This document shows positions 26,182-34,463 of a stretch of DNA of 34,950 nucleotides, piece by piece. Origin of the DNA: JAAFIP01 sp043778205 (GTDB taxonomy: Bacteria > Pseudomonadota > Gammaproteobacteria > Burkholderiales > Burkholderiaceae_C); the NCBI GenBank assembly GCA_043778205.1, contig JAYWGO010000192.1, positions 1 through 34,950 on the forward strand. The letters run 5' to 3'. Position numbers and translations under genes: made by a program. The notes beneath the pieces were generated by a model. That model was not told the DNA's origin. It saw only the letters and a program-made list of their open reading frames with translations, and did no database searches. How positions within the stretch are numbered: the stretch's first letter is position 1; every line of letters begins with the position of its first letter.

Positions 26182-26835
26182 TTGGTAGTAAAGTCACTTT
26201 TCATCGTGGACGACCACGATATTGTTCGGTTTGGTCTTGAGACACTGATCAAGCACAACCTGCAGTTCAAACTCTGCGGCACAGCCAGCACATTGGCAAG
26301 TGCCCTAGAGGCTGTGGCTAAGCTCAAACCCGATTTGTTGGTTACGGATATGTCACTGCCTGACTCCCAAGGGCTGGGCACTGTGCGTGCGCTGGTGCAG
26401 GCACAGTCGCCGCGTCCGTTAGTGGTGCTGTCCATGCACGACGAGTTAATTTATGCCGAGCAGGTGCTTAACTTAGGTGCCCAAGGCTACTTGATGAAAG
26501 AGCATGCCCACGCACTGCTGATGCAAGTGGCGCAAGCGGTGCTGGCAGGGGAGCGCTGGGTCAGCCCCAAGGTGAGCGAACAGTTGCTTAACCGCCTGCT
26601 AGCACGGCGAAACCGCAGTGACGGTAGCCTTGAAACACCTAAGCTGCAGGCCTCGATGTCTATGCGCGAGGTGCAGGTGCTAGAAAAAATTGGGACGGGC
26701 AAAACCACCAAGGAAATTGCCTTTAGCTTAAGCCTGAGCCCCCGCACAGTGGACGTGCACCGGGCAAACATTAAAAAGAAACTTAACTTGCGCAGCGGCA
26801 CCGAGCTGGTGGCCTACGCGGTATCTCGGCTGTAG
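26182..26835 (+). CDS. NarL/FixJ-type response regulator
   Basis: The 217-residue product has a receiver domain with the acidic pair D10/D11, phospho-acceptor Asp56 (VTDMSLPD) and Lys106 (GYLMKEH), then a LuxR-type HTH (MSMREVQVLEKIGTGKTTKEIA; LSLSPRTVDVHRANIKKKLNLRSGTELVAYAV). It probably takes phosphate from the divergent soluble kinase. The only start near the conserved KSLFIVDDHD is TTG at 26182; the ATG at 26160 is out of frame. A weak AGGT lies upstream. Weak initiation by TTG suggests low basal expression (inference). Confidence 0.92.
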   Translation: MVVKSLFIVDDHDIVRFGLETLIKHNLQFKLCGTASTLASALEAVAKLKPDLLVTDMSLPDSQGLGTVRALVQAQSPRPLVVLSMHDELIYAEQVLNLGAQGYLMKEHAHALLMQVAQAVLAGERWVSPKVSEQLLNRLLARRNRSDGSLETPKLQASMSMREVQVLEKIGTGKTTKEIAFSLSLSPRTVDVHRANIKKKLNLRSGTELVAYAVSRL

Positions 26836-26877
26836 CAGTGCGGCGTTGCCAAACTTTTACCTAAGCGCCGTACATAC

Positions 26878-26955
26878 TGCCAAACGGGCTTGGCACTGCC
26901 AGAGTGTTTCAACCGGCTAGTTTCAGCCAGCCTGTACCAAACCGGCTTGGCACAG
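26878..26955. repeat. Pair of similar palindromes in the convergent gap
   Basis: TGCCAAACGGGCTTGGCAC starting at 26878 and TACCAAACCGGCTTGGCAC starting at 26935 are near-copies 57 bp apart (about 18 of 21 positions over the wider match). Each has a CCAA..TTGG inverted repeat, and the first also overlaps TGGCAcTGCCA (26891-26901). They lie between the 3' ends of the response regulator and the small basic gene. They may serve as terminators, although no T-runs follow. Confidence 0.55.
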
Positions 26956-26965
26956 ACCACTTAGC

Positions 26966-27133
26966 TTAGCCGCCTTTGCTTGGGCGCTTACCGGGGTTCT
27001 TTTTGCTGCGGGTGGCACTGCCGCGCTCTAGGCTGCGCTTTTGGCCACGGCTTACCGGCATGCTCACGCCATTTGGCAACACTGGCTTAGGGCTGCGTTT
27101 ACGGTCGGCTTCGGTTCTGATCTTGTCTGCCAT
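26966..27133 (-). CDS. Small basic protein, 55 residues
   Basis: This frame is short but well supported. ATG at 27131-27133 is preceded by CAGGAG at good spacing, and the frame MADKIRTEADRKRSPKP to KKNPGKRPSKGG ends in TAA at 26966-26968. The protein is about one-third Lys/Arg, has no hydrophobic core, and is likely disordered and nucleic-acid binding. I do not know its function. It is transcribed away from putA and towards the response regulator. Confidence 0.72.
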   Translation of the reverse strand: MADKIRTEADRKRSPKPVLPNGVSMPVSRGQKRSLERGSATRSKKNPGKRPSKGG

Positions 27134-27302
27134 GAGAGGCTCCTGTTTAAAAATGAATCAACCCTAGATTAGGCCACAGAAAGCAGCACCTGAAAAAGTA
27201 GGGCTCAAAAAAGCCACTACCAGAGTGCGCCAGGCCGCAATGAGGGTGAGCACAGCGAACTGCAAGCCAATGCAAGGTGAAGCTGCATAAATAACTATTT
27301 AA

Positions 27303-27337
27303 GTTAATTTATTTAGTGAATAACACATTAAATTAAC
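27303..27337. promoter_or_regulatory. AT-rich inverted repeats upstream of putA, candidate operator
   Basis: GTTAATTTA (27303-27311) and its exact complement TAAATTAAC (27329-27337) flank 17 bp. Nested inside is a 15-bp palindrome, TTATT-TAGTG-AATAA (27309-27323), of the size and AT-richness of Lrp-family sites. The ATG of putA lies about 40 bp downstream, so binding here would affect the promoter. Assignment to the nearby Lrp-type protein is inference. Confidence 0.45.
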
Positions 27338-27374
27338 CCTCAAACTAGCGCATCACCCTAAAAACGGACTCGCC

Positions 27375-30300
27375 ATGCGCTTACCTACCGCCTACCAACC
27401 CGAAACCGCCAGCGTAGCCCGCTGCCTAAGCCGCCTAGAGGGTGCCCTAGACTGGGCCAGCGCGGCGCAGCAGGCCGCGCCCTGGGTGCAGGCTGTGCGC
27501 AGCAACCCACCGCCCTTTTGGGCCATGGAAAGCTTGCTTAAAGAGTACCCCATTTCCAGTGCCGAGGGCTTGGCGCTGATGCGCTTGGCCGAGGCGCTGC
27601 TGCGGGTACCCGATGTGGAAACCGCCATAGCGCTGACCACCGACCAGCTAGGGCGGGCTGACTTTAGCGGCTCCGGCGACGCTGTGCTGGCGCGCCTGTC
27701 CAGCGCGGCCATAGGCCTGAGCAAGCATTTTTTACCCGCCGACGCGCACACCCAGCCAGGCCTGATCGCCAAGCTGGGCGCGCGCACCGTGGTGGCCGCT
27801 ACGCTGCGCGCCGTGGCCCTGCTGGGCAAACAGTTTGTGCTGGGCCAAACCATCGAGGCAGCCCAAACCATAGCCCACCAGTCGCCGGGGCTGACCTTTA
27901 GCTACGACATGCTGGGCGAAGGTGCGCGCACTGCGCAAGATGCAAAGAAGTATTTAGACAGCTACACAAAAGCTATTAATTCAATAGCTGCTCGTGCAGC
28001 AATTGCTTGGGACAGAGCACCAAAAGACACCAATAACAAGGCCGCGCAAGGGCCTACACCCCAGCGCAGCGACGGCATCTCGATCAAGCTTAGCGCGCTG
28101 CACCCGCGCTACGAATACACCCAGCATGCGCGTGTGATGGCCGAGCTGGTGCCACGCGTGTGGGGTTTGTGCGAGCTGGCGGCCAAGGCCAATATCAATT
28201 TAACCATCGACGCAGAAGAGGTAGACCGGCTAGAACTGTCGCTGGACGTGTTTGAAGCGCTGGTAGAAAAAATTGCCGCGCACACCCCGCAGTGGCAGGG
28301 CTTTGGCCTGGCCATGCAGGCCTACCAAACCCGCGCGCTCGACTTGGTAGAGCACATTGCGGCGTTGGCGCGCAAACACCAGGTTAAGCTGATGTGCCGC
28401 TTGGTCAAAGGCGCGTACTGGGACGCGGAGATTAAACGCACCCAAGAGATGGGCCTGCCCCACTACCCGGTGTTTACCCATAAGCACCACACCGACATCA
28501 GCTACCTGGCCTGCGCCCGCGCACTGCTGGCGCACAGCGACGTGGTGTACGCACAGTTTGCAACCCACAACGCCGCTACGATTGCAGCCATCTTGCAAAT
28601 GGCGGCTAAAACAGGCGCAGCGTTTGAGCTGCAACGCCTGCACGGCATGGGCGAAGGCATTTACCGCGAAGTGCTGAAAAACCCGCTGGTACGTTGCCGG
28701 GTGTACGCCCCGGTGGGCGCGCACCGCGACCTGCTGGCCTACCTGGTGCGCCGCCTGCTAGAAAACGGTGCCAACTCTTCGTTTGTAAACCAGCTTACCG
28801 ACGAGGGCGTAGGCCTAGAGACCTTGCTGGTGTCGCCACTGCGGCTGGACAACACCCCCTCACTGCCACTGCCCATAGACCTGTTTGGCGCTGCGCGTAA
28901 AAATAGCCAAGGCATCGACTTGGCAGACGCCACCATGCGCGCGCCGCTGCTAGCAGCGCTGCACACCGCGCAACTGCCAGTGGTGCCTATTTTTGATATA
29001 AAAGCGGCCCCCAGCCCCATAAAAACCTGCACAAGCAGCTATGCAATTTGGAGCAAAGTACCCGTCACGCAGCGTGCAGGCATACTGCGCGACGCTGCCA
29101 ACGCGCTAGAGCAACAGCTGCCCCACTTTTGCGCACTGCTGGTCAAAGAAGCCTTTAAAACCTGGGGCGATGCGGTGTCTGAAGTGCGCGAAGCGGTAGA
29201 CTTTTTGCGCTACTACGCAGGCGAGGCCGAGCGCATTATGCAGCCCGTAGCCATGCCCGGGCCTACCGGCGAAACCAACACACTGCAGCTTAAAGCACGC
29301 GGCGTGTGGGTCTGCATCAGCCCGTGGAACTTTCCGTTGGCCATTTTTATGGGCCAGGTGGCCGCAGCCTTGTCCACAGGCAACACCGTGCTGGCCAAGC
29401 CTGCCGAGCAAACCCCCGGCGTGGCCCACGCAGCCGTGCAGCTGCTGCACGCCGCCCTAGAGCGCGGCGGCGTACCAGCCGCAGTTGCACAGAACGCGCT
29501 GCAGCTGTGCCATGGGCCTGGTGAAACCGTAGGTGCTTACTTGGTTGCTTTGGAAGGCATAGCAGGCGTGGTGTTTACCGGCTCTACCCAGGTGGCCAAA
29601 ATCATCAACCGCGCCCTCGCCGCTAAAGACGGGCCCATCACCCCATTGATTGCCGAAACAGGCGGCATCAACGCCATGGTGGTCGATTCATCGGCCCTGC
29701 CCGAGCAGGTGTGCGATGCCGTGGTGCAAAGTGCCTTTCGCAGCGCAGGCCAGCGCTGCTCGGCCCTGCGCCTGCTGTGCGTGCACGAGGCCATTGCCGA
29801 CAGCGTGGTAGAGATGGTTGCCGGGGCCGCAGCCGAGCTGGTGTGCGGCGACAGCGCACTGCTACAGACCGACGTGCCCCGCGTCATTGACCAAGAAGCC
29901 TACGGCGGCATTCAAAAACACATCGAACGCCTTAATTTAGAGCAAAAAGTGCTTATGGCCCAAGGAAATGCTGCACAAGCAGCTAGCTATTTAATAGCGT
30001 CTTGCATGTTTGAAGTAGCCTCCATTGCTGATGTGAAAGCCGAAATATTTGGCCCTGTACTGCAAGTGGTGCGCTATGCAGGTGACCCCGCCTTGGTCAT
30101 AGAACAGATCAACGCACTAGGCTACGGCCTGACCATGGGCATCCAAACCCGCATCGACAGCCGCGCCCAGCTACTGGCCCACGCCGCCCATATTGGCAAC
30201 GTGTACATCAACAGAAACACCATCGGCGCGGTGGTGGGCGTGCAGCCGTTTGGCGGCGAAGGCTTAAGCGGCACGGGGCCCAAAGCAGGCGGGCCCCACT

Positions 30301-30383
30301 ACCTGCTGCGCTTTTGTGCAGAGCAAACCATCACGGTCAACACCACAGCGGCGGGGGGCAACGCGGCGCTGCTGGCGGGCTAG
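27375..30383 (+). CDS. putA: Bifunctional proline dehydrogenase / P5C dehydrogenase (minimal PutA)
   Basis: PutA oxidises proline to glutamate in two steps (FAD, then NAD). The product has 1002 residues. The PRODH barrel runs to about residue 480, with GISIKLSALHPRYE, DAEEVDRLELS, RLVKGAYWDAEIKR, FATHNA and RVYAPVGAHRDLLAYLVRRLLENGANSSFV. The aldehyde dehydrogenase follows, with CISPWNFPLAIF, Glu761 in AETGG and catalytic Cys795 in QRCSALR. The RHH DNA-binding domain and the C-terminal extra domain of E. coli PutA are missing, as in the roughly 1000-residue Bradyrhizobium type, so it cannot be its own repressor. Two dispersed repeat copies are in frame, and a fragment may form part of the interdomain linker. 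The start has no clear Shine-Dalgarno. Confidence 0.97.
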   Translation: MRLPTAYQPETASVARCLSRLEGALDWASAAQQAAPWVQAVRSNPPPFWAMESLLKEYPISSAEGLALMRLAEALLRVPDVETAIALTTDQLGRADFSGSGDAVLARLSSAAIGLSKHFLPADAHTQPGLIAKLGARTVVAATLRAVALLGKQFVLGQTIEAAQTIAHQSPGLTFSYDMLGEGARTAQDAKKYLDSYTKAINSIAARAAIAWDRAPKDTNNKAAQGPTPQRSDGISIKLSALHPRYEYTQHARVMAELVPRVWGLCELAAKANINLTIDAEEVDRLELSLDVFEALVEKIAAHTPQWQGFGLAMQAYQTRALDLVEHIAALARKHQVKLMCRLVKGAYWDAEIKRTQEMGLPHYPVFTHKHHTDISYLACARALLAHSDVVYAQFATHNAATIAAILQMAAKTGAAFELQRLHGMGEGIYREVLKNPLVRCRVYAPVGAHRDLLAYLVRRLLENGANSSFVNQLTDEGVGLETLLVSPLRLDNTPSLPLPIDLFGAARKNSQGIDLADATMRAPLLAALHTAQLPVVPIFDIKAAPSPIKTCTSSYAIWSKVPVTQRAGILRDAANALEQQLPHFCALLVKEAFKTWGDAVSEVREAVDFLRYYAGEAERIMQPVAMPGPTGETNTLQLKARGVWVCISPWNFPLAIFMGQVAAALSTGNTVLAKPAEQTPGVAHAAVQLLHAALERGGVPAAVAQNALQLCHGPGETVGAYLVALEGIAGVVFTGSTQVAKIINRALAAKDGPITPLIAETGGINAMVVDSSALPEQVCDAVVQSAFRSAGQRCSALRLLCVHEAIADSVVEMVAGAAAELVCGDSALLQTDVPRVIDQEAYGGIQKHIERLNLEQKVLMAQGNAAQAASYLIASCMFEVASIADVKAEIFGPVLQVVRYAGDPALVIEQINALGYGLTMGIQTRIDSRAQLLAHAAHIGNVYINRNTIGAVVGVQPFGGEGLSGTGPKAGGPHYLLRFCAEQTITVNTTAAGGNAALLAG
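27972..28011 (+). repeat. Dispersed palindromic element, copy F (inside putA)
   Basis: GCTATTAATTCAATAGCTGC followed by TCGTGCAGCAATTGCTTGGG. It is translated as AINSIAARAAIAW (about residues 200-212), in the same forward frame as the copies in queA and yggS. It falls in the loop between the DMLGEGARTA helix region and GISIKLSALHPR, where family members usually have a shorter link. Confidence 0.85.
29026..29043 (-). repeat. Possible dispersed-element fragment in the putA linker
   Basis: On the minus strand ATAGCTGCTTGTGCAGG matches the AGCTGC..GCAGC arm of the family, but the ATTTCCTTGGG tail is replaced by TTTTTATGGGG. It lies in the interdomain linker (SPIKTCTSSYAIWS). Confidence 0.35.
29955..29998 (-). 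repeat. Dispersed palindromic element, copy G (inside putA)
   Basis: On the minus strand it reads GCTATTAAATAGCTAGCTGC, then TTGTGCAGCATTTCCTTGGG and CCAT. In putA the complementary strand is translated as MAQGNAAQAASYLIA (about residues 861-875), the same frame as the reverse-read copy in recG (QAQGNAARTAI). It lies in the aldehyde dehydrogenase domain just before the AEIFGPVLQVVRY block. Confidence 0.88.
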
Positions 30384-30384
30384 G

Positions 30385-30422
30385 TTTTCGGACTCTGATT
30401 CTATTTTCGGACTCTATTTCTA
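30385..30422 (+). repeat. 19-bp tandem duplication after the putA stop
   Basis: TTTTCGGACTCT-GATTCTA is followed directly by TTTTCGGACTCT-ATTTCTA, matching at 17 of 19 positions. The remaining part of the 277-bp gap to the peptidase gene shows no gene. TATAAC at about 30448-30453 might be a -10 box. Confidence 0.7.
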
Positions 30423-30660
30423 CATGGTGTTGCACGCAGCAATGGACTATAACGCTACTGACTGTGCTGCAATAGGTATTGCAATTTCACACGCATGTAT
30501 GTACAGGTCACAGGCGTAAAAGTTAGGTGCATTTTCTACGCGTTTGAGCAGCTGGGTGCTACTCTGCACAACCCGCAACATTACGGTACGGGTTGCGCGA
30601 CCTGCACCACAAGTGCTTGGCCCTTACGTACCTTTACACACATAGGCAGAGGTGAGAAAC

Positions 30661-32343
30661 ATGTTTTCAATACGACAGAAAATAACAGGCCCTACCAAAC
30701 TTTGGACAAGTTTGTACTTGGCTTTGGCCATCAGCATGGGCCTTGCGGCCTGCGGCGGTGGTGGTGGCGACAACGCAAGCCAGCCCGTAGCAGGCGCAGA
30801 AGCCACGGCCAGCGAAGTAGCTATCGCAGTGGCCGCAGCAGAAGAAGCGCAGATTGCCAAAGAACTAGAAAATACAGAAGAAATGACTGCAGACGAAAGC
30901 AACAAGGCCTGCAAAGACCGCAATAACAACAGCTTTAAAAAGCTACTAACCTGCGTTACGCTAGACGGTGTGCGCACGCACCAAGCCAAGCTGCGCGACA
31001 TAGCGTTGGCCAACGGCGGCACACGCGTTGCGGGCACCAAAGGCTTTAATGACTCGGCCGACTATGCTGAGAAGGTGTTCAAAGATGCGGGCTACAACGT
31101 CACCAAGCAAGAGTTTGCGTTTCTCAGCTTTATCGAGCTGCCAGGCAGCAGCGTAACGCAGGTGTCGCCCACAAGCACTCTCACTATAGAGACCAAAGCT
31201 ATCGGCTACTCTGGCAGCGGCCAGGTAACGGCCACAGTCAGTACCCCTTCCCAAATTCTGGGCTGCGAGGCGGCGGATTTTGCAGGCTTCCCGGCCGGCA
31301 ATATTGCGCTGATTAAACGCGGTACGTGCAATTTCATAGTGAAGGCTAACAATGCGATAGCTGCAGGCGCATCGGCAGTGGTAATTTATAACCGTGAGCC
31401 AGGCCTCATTAACGGCAATATGGGTCCAGAATTTACGTCAACTGTGGTAGTTACTTCGGTGCTGCAAACTGTGGGCGAACAGTTGTCAGCCATACCCAAC
31501 CTGCAACTGTCGGTTAACGTCAGCACCGTGCGCGGTACGGCCACTACTACCAACATCATTGCGGAATCTAAAGAGGGCGATCCTAACAACGTAGTGATGG
31601 TGGGTGCCCACCTAGACTCGGTGGATGCAGGCGGCGGTATTAACGACAACGGCTCGGGCAGTGCGGCCATATTAGAAGTGGCCAAGCAAATGGGCAAGGT
31701 CAAGCCACGCAACAAAGTACGCTTTGCGCTGTGGAGTGCTGAAGAGTCTGGCTTGATAGGTTCGACCAAGTACGTAGAAGGCTTAGCAGAGGCTGAGAAA
31801 CAAAAAATCGCGCTGTACCTGAACTTTGACATGATCGGTTCGCCCAACCATGTGTTCTTTGTCTACGACGGCGACAACTCAGATGGCGTAGGTGCAGGCG
31901 CAGGCCCCGCAGGCTCCACCGGGATTGAAAAAACCTTTGAGACCTTCTACAACAAACGGGGCGTGTCGTTCAAAGGCACCGACTTTGATGGCCGCTCCGA
32001 CTACGGGCCGTTCATTGAGGCAGGCATCCCAGCAGGCGGTTTATTCACTGGCGCCGAGGGCACCAAAACTGTAGCCGAGGCCGAGGTATGGGGCGGCATT
32101 TCTGGCACCGCTTATGACCCTTGCTACCACAAGGCGTGCGATAACTACGGAAATACCAATTTGTTTGCACTGGACGTGAATGCTGACGCAGTTGCCTACG
32201 CTACCCTGCAATTTGCCATGACCACCAAAGCGGTTAATGGCATCCAAGGCAGTACCGTCACCAGCAAGCAAAAACGCAGCGCTAGCACCATGTCACCCGC
32301 TATGCCAGCCTGGAAACACTTTCCAGAGCTTGTAGAAAAATAA
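30661..32343 (+). CDS. Secreted M28-family aminopeptidase lipoprotein with PA domain
   Basis: The 560-residue product begins with a signal peptide whose lipobox is LAAC, followed by GGGGG. A PA (protease-associated) insert follows, with ADFAGFPAGNIALIKRGTC and ASAVVIYNREPG, then the M28 catalytic domain. Predicted zinc ligands and catalytic acid are H317 (AHLDSV), D329 (GGINDNGSGS), E361/E362 (AEESG), D390 (NFDMIGS) and H490 (YHKACDN), so the dinuclear site is complete. It probably releases N-terminal amino acids from peptides outside the inner membrane. ATG 30661 has GAGGTGA just upstream; a GTG three codons earlier is less likely. A strong terminator follows. Proximity to putA suggests use of external peptide or proline, which is speculative. 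Confidence 0.93.
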   Translation: MFSIRQKITGPTKLWTSLYLALAISMGLAACGGGGGDNASQPVAGAEATASEVAIAVAAAEEAQIAKELENTEEMTADESNKACKDRNNNSFKKLLTCVTLDGVRTHQAKLRDIALANGGTRVAGTKGFNDSADYAEKVFKDAGYNVTKQEFAFLSFIELPGSSVTQVSPTSTLTIETKAIGYSGSGQVTATVSTPSQILGCEAADFAGFPAGNIALIKRGTCNFIVKANNAIAAGASAVVIYNREPGLINGNMGPEFTSTVVVTSVLQTVGEQLSAIPNLQLSVNVSTVRGTATTTNIIAESKEGDPNNVVMVGAHLDSVDAGGGINDNGSGSAAILEVAKQMGKVKPRNKVRFALWSAEESGLIGSTKYVEGLAEAEKQKIALYLNFDMIGSPNHVFFVYDGDNSDGVGAGAGPAGSTGIEKTFETFYNKRGVSFKGTDFDGRSDYGPFIEAGIPAGGLFTGAEGTKTVAEAEVWGGISGTAYDPCYHKACDNYGNTNLFALDVNADAVAYATLQFAMTTKAVNGIQGSTVTSKQKRSASTMSPAMPAWKHFPELVEK

Positions 32344-32358
32344 ACCCAAGCACTTAGC

Positions 32359-32387
32359 AAAAGGGGAGCCTAGGCTCCCCTTTTTTT
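32359..32387. terminator. Bidirectional intrinsic terminator
   Basis: AAAAGGGGAGCC and GGCTCCCCTTTT form a perfect 12-bp inverted repeat around TA, followed by a run of seven T bases on the plus strand (32381-32387) and four T bases at the stem end on the minus strand. It lies between the convergent peptidase and repeat-protein genes and can serve both. Confidence 0.93.
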
Positions 32388-32441
32388 GCGCAGTCCGTAG
32401 CAACTAGGCTTGAACTTGGCGCTTGGTTAGTAACTTGGCAA

Positions 32442-34463
32442 TTACTTGGCAGCCACACCCAAAGACTTCACTGTCTCCAAGTTAAGGTACGCGTCCACGG
32501 GCAGGCCCTTGGCGGTTTGGTAGCCGTTAACAGCACGCATGGTGGCAGAGCGAATCACGCCGTCCATGGGGCCAGGGTTGTAGCCAGCGGTGGACAAAGC
32601 TTGTTGAATTTCTTTGATCTTGCTGGGTGTGGCATTGGTCTCGCACAAAATCGAGCGCCACTCTTCTTTGGCCTCAGAGACTTTGGCGTTGGAGTTCAAG
32701 GTTTGGTACTGTGCTGGCACTTCGGTTTCGCGGGTGCTGGCTTCTTTGTCCACCACTTGGCGCGATACCGTTTTGTACACTGCAGGCACCAGCTCTTCGC
32801 GCACGCTGGCTTCCCTGTCTACCACGCGGGCGGTAACGGTGTCGTACTTAGCGGGCACAGCTACTGCGCGGGTAGACGGGGCTGTGTCCACCACTTGGCG
32901 GCTCACGGTTTTGTACTGCGCAGGAATGGCCACTTCGCGCGTAGACGCTGGCGTGGCTACCACTTGGCGTGACACATTTTTGTAGCTGGCGGCAATCACC
33001 TCTTCGGTGGTTACAGCGGGCGTGTCCTCTACTGTGCTGCTAACCATTTTGGTGGTGCCAGGTACTTCTACTTCGCGGGTGCTGGCAGGCTTGTCTAGCA
33101 CTTGGCGGGTTACGGTGTTCATGACGGCTGCAATTTTGATCTCGCGCACATAGCCTTCAGCACCTGACTCTGCACCGTCTGATTTGTCGCCTGCGACTTT
33201 ACCTGCAGCACTGCCGCCGGTCATCTTGGCCACTTCAGAGGCGCGCAAGATTTTCTCGCCTGCAGGGGTTTCGCTCAGGTCGCCAGCAGCGTTGAGCTTG
33301 TAGCCACGGGCTTTCATGGCATCAATGTCAATCACCTGGCGGGTTACGGTTTGCATGGTTTCTGCAATCGGTACTTCGCGGCTGGAGGCTTCTTTGTCTA
33401 CCACCTGGCGGGTTACGGTCGTGTATTCGGCAGGTACTTCTACCTCGCGCACGCTGGCCGGTGTTTTCACCACGCGGCGGGTAATTGTCTCAAAGCGCTC
33501 AGGCACTTCTACCAAGCACATCACGTCATCGTCCAATGAGCTGTTGTCGCTGGTGACATAGGGGGTGCTGGTGCCAGCGGCTTGGCCTTTCGCATCAAAC
33601 GCAAAACCTTTGACGGGGCGCACTTCTTTGGCTTGGCCTAGGTAGGCACGGCCACGCTTCCACACGGTAGATGCATCGGCCACTTTAACGCGCTCGGTCA
33701 CGGTCTCGTATATAGCGGGCACCTCCACCAAACGCTTGCTGGCTTCTTTGGACACTACGCGCTCGGTCACGGTTTTAAAGGTGGCGGCGCTGGTTTCCAG
33801 GCGGCTAGAGGCACCACGCAAAACGGCTTTTTCGCTGATGCGCTTTAGTGGGATAGCGATAGGTTCGTAACGCACCGATTCTGGCTTAACCAGTACCTGT
33901 TCGGTTACGGTTTTAAACGTTGCAGGTGTGGTTTCTACGCGGGTGGTGGCAGGTCGGTCAATCACTTCTTCTTGCACCACTTTGTAGGTGGCAGGCACCA
34001 CTTTAAGTTGCTTGCGCTCGGGTGTGGCCAGTACGCGTTCTTCCACGGTTTTGTAGGTGCCAGGAATAACCTCTAGGCGGCTGCTGGCAGCCACTACTTC
34101 AACTTGTTCGCTGGTGGTTTTATAAGTGCCGGGCACGGGTTCTTCGCGGGTGCCAGCAGGCACCACAATGACTTGTTCGCTGACGTTTTTGTAGGTGGCG
34201 GCCACAGGAATCAAGCGTTTGTATTCTGGGCTGACCAGCACTTGCTCTGCAATAGTTTTGTAGGTGGCAGGCACCACTTCAAAACGCTTAGATGCAGGCA
34301 CCGACACTACGCGCTCGCTCTTGGCTTCAAACTTAGCCGGGGTGACGACCTTGGCATAGCACTCGCCTGCTACTGCCTGGGCAGGGCCGCCCATGGTTTG
34401 GGCATTGGCCGACAAAGCCAGCAGTACGGCGCTGGCAACCAACGACAGGTTGTGAATTTTCAT
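32442..34463 (-). CDS. Secreted 23-residue-repeat protein with C-terminal peptidoglycan-binding domain
   Basis: The 673-residue product starts with a clear Sec signal peptide (MKIHNLSLVASAVLLALSANA). I chose ATG 34461-34463 because GGAGA precedes it; a frame to 34511 lacks support. About 20 units of a 23-residue repeat follow, of the form TYKTV.EQV...PAS.R...VPA, each probably two beta strands. Two units are interrupted: one by WKRGRAYLGQ..DDDVMCLVEVPE and one by a Gly/Ala/Lys-rich stretch (IDAMKARGYKL to AESGAEGYVREI). The last 60 residues (KIKEIQQALSTAGYNPGPMDGVI, then ATMRAVNGYQTAKGLPVDAYL) are a PG_binding_1 domain. It is likely an extended rod anchored to peptidoglycan. Similar repeats occur in other bacterial envelope proteins, but I know of no assigned function. 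Confidence 0.85.
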   Translation of the reverse strand: MKIHNLSLVASAVLLALSANAQTMGGPAQAVAGECYAKVVTPAKFEAKSERVVSVPASKRFEVVPATYKTIAEQVLVSPEYKRLIPVAATYKNVSEQVIVVPAGTREEPVPGTYKTTSEQVEVVAASSRLEVIPGTYKTVEERVLATPERKQLKVVPATYKVVQEEVIDRPATTRVETTPATFKTVTEQVLVKPESVRYEPIAIPLKRISEKAVLRGASSRLETSAATFKTVTERVVSKEASKRLVEVPAIYETVTERVKVADASTVWKRGRAYLGQAKEVRPVKGFAFDAKGQAAGTSTPYVTSDNSSLDDDVMCLVEVPERFETITRRVVKTPASVREVEVPAEYTTVTRQVVDKEASSREVPIAETMQTVTRQVIDIDAMKARGYKLNAAGDLSETPAGEKILRASEVAKMTGGSAAGKVAGDKSDGAESGAEGYVREIKIAAVMNTVTRQVLDKPASTREVEVPGTTKMVSSTVEDTPAVTTEEVIAASYKNVSRQVVATPASTREVAIPAQYKTVSRQVVDTAPSTRAVAVPAKYDTVTARVVDREASVREELVPAVYKTVSRQVVDKEASTRETEVPAQYQTLNSNAKVSEAKEEWRSILCETNATPSKIKEIQQALSTAGYNPGPMDGVIRSATMRAVNGYQTAKGLPVDAYLNLETVKSLGVAAK

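Noticed and set aside
26160..26240. ATG-started 26-codon frame overlapping the response-regulator start
   Set aside because: It is out of frame with the conserved receiver domain and has no protein-like character; mentioned only as a possible influence on initiation.
32442..34463. Regular DNA periodicity that could suggest a CRISPR array
   Set aside because: The period is about 69 bp, units are coding, in frame and degenerate, with no constant repeat separated by unique spacers. It is a protein repeat.
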